DNA of 64,000 nucleotides from Areca catechu (taxonomy: Eukaryota; Streptophyta; Magnoliopsida; Arecales; Arecaceae). The stretch covers positions 86,365,157 to 86,429,156 of the forward strand of contig CM038053.1 in the NCBI GenBank assembly GCA_021397845.1, read 5' to 3'. The position numbers and the translations under genes were made by a program. Below, one piece after another: positions 63,481 to 64,000 of this stretch; positions within the stretch are counted from its first letter, which is position 1, and each line of letters begins with the position of its first letter. The notes beneath the pieces were generated by a model. It saw nothing but the letters and a program-made list of their open reading frames with translations, did no database searches and was not told the origin of the DNA.

Positions 63481-64000
63481 AAACTCCTTCAAATCTTGTC
63501 AATGTGCTTAAAATCATCACATTCATGTCTTAAAACCTTCTCTAGAAACCTTATGATATTTGGAAATTTTATTAATTTTTTTTTCTTTTTGGGATTTCTT
63601 GGCCAAGTGTCGACACTTGATTTTTGGCCAAGTGTTGACTCATGCCAAGTGTCAACACTTGATCAAAATCGAAGTGTCGACTCACGGATGGAAATCTGAT
63701 TTTTTAGGGCATCATCTATTCTTTCCGAAGCCACCTATCTTTTGTTTTTCCTTCGTCCTAGTGGTCCCCTAGTACTCTATTGATCTCGAAATAGTGATCT
63801 TCCATTGGTGTCCTTCGATTTTTTAATAATTTCCTCACTTTCTCCCCTCTTTTGGTCTGATTCCTCACTAATTTTTTCATGATTTTTGTTGATTCGACCC
63901 AAACCTTCTTCCCGATTTCTTTCCTCTCTTTCATCCACTTTTTCACTGATTTCTTGTGGATCAGCTTGAGCTATTCCATAATTTTTTTTGTATTTCTCCC
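63481..64000 (+). other. Region after pol of I
   Basis: No domain recognised. GTGTCGACAC/GTGTCGACTC motifs lie at 63605-63690, as before the third ORF in H. By analogy the third ORF of I would begin near or past the right edge. Confidence 0.45.

Larger units (their letters stand above)
34208..64000 (+). mobile_element. SIRE-like copia element I, split by A and by K/J/C
   Basis: Pieces in order: 5' LTR (34208-34733 and 41786-42936, split by A), primer-binding site, gag, protease/pre-integrase, integrase (to 45680), then K/J/C, then integrase end, RT, RNase H and 3' region to the window edge. Its LTR start is altered (TATTGG where TG is expected). The CATAT at 34203-34207 would be its target duplication. 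The 3' LTR lies outside. Confidence 0.85.

Noticed and set aside
1..64000. A host protein-coding gene
   Set aside because: Every ORF above about 100 codons is either a retroelement domain or lies in an LTR or antisense to one; no exon-like series with splice sites was found.

Overview
This is repeat-dense plant nuclear DNA, almost certainly from an angiosperm. It is made almost entirely of LTR retrotransposons inserted into one another. All the recognisable primer-binding sites resemble TGGTATCAGAGC (complement of the initiator methionine tRNA 3' end, as in plant Ty1-copia and Ty3-gypsy elements), and every decayed ORF with a recognisable family is retrotransposon gag, protease, integrase, reverse transcriptase (RT), RNase H or chromodomain. 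I found no host gene, tRNA, rRNA or CRISPR array. The species cannot be told from the sequence.

Left part (1-23681). A minus-strand LTR of family A (1-1585, cut by the window edge) sits in the leader of a plus-strand Ty3-gypsy fragment, B' (1586-3346: leader, gag start, protease, acidic linker). B' abuts a minus-strand Ty1-copia element, E. E is split by a full copia element, D (5628-15827, two 2369-bp LTRs, target-site duplication TATAG), whose insertion broke E's gag gene. E's LTR is split in turn by F, a minus-strand gypsy element (16595-21694, duplication CCATT). Then come L, a piece of a SIRE-like copia 3' end (about 21780-23211), and about 470 bp of unassigned DNA.

Right part (23682-64000) is one nest. 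SIRE-like copia G (+) is broken in gag by SIRE-like copia H (-), which is broken in gag by SIRE-like copia I (+). I carries gypsy element A (34734-41780, duplication GACTC) in its 5' LTR and a solo gypsy-type LTR, K (duplication CTATG), in its integrase. K is split by copia J (-; 46442-60363, duplication AGGTG), and J is split by gypsy element C (50887-57672, duplication TCTAA). This makes six levels, G>H>I>K>J>C. The missing right ends of G, H and I must lie beyond the window.

How the parts relate. A, C and F share one design: a gag-type ORF with an acidic linker joined directly to the second half of integrase, then a GPF/Y module and a chromodomain, with no protease, RT or RNase H. They look like a non-autonomous chromovirus lineage that would have to be mobilised by relatives. 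All three also lack the same short block around the second catalytic aspartate of integrase. D and J are one copia family. G, H, I and L are SIRE-like; H and L carry a third ORF of the 'putative plant transposon protein' type between pol and the 3' LTR. A leader hairpin is shared by gypsy (A, B', C) and copia (D, J) elements, and GTCGAC-palindrome clusters recur in several families.
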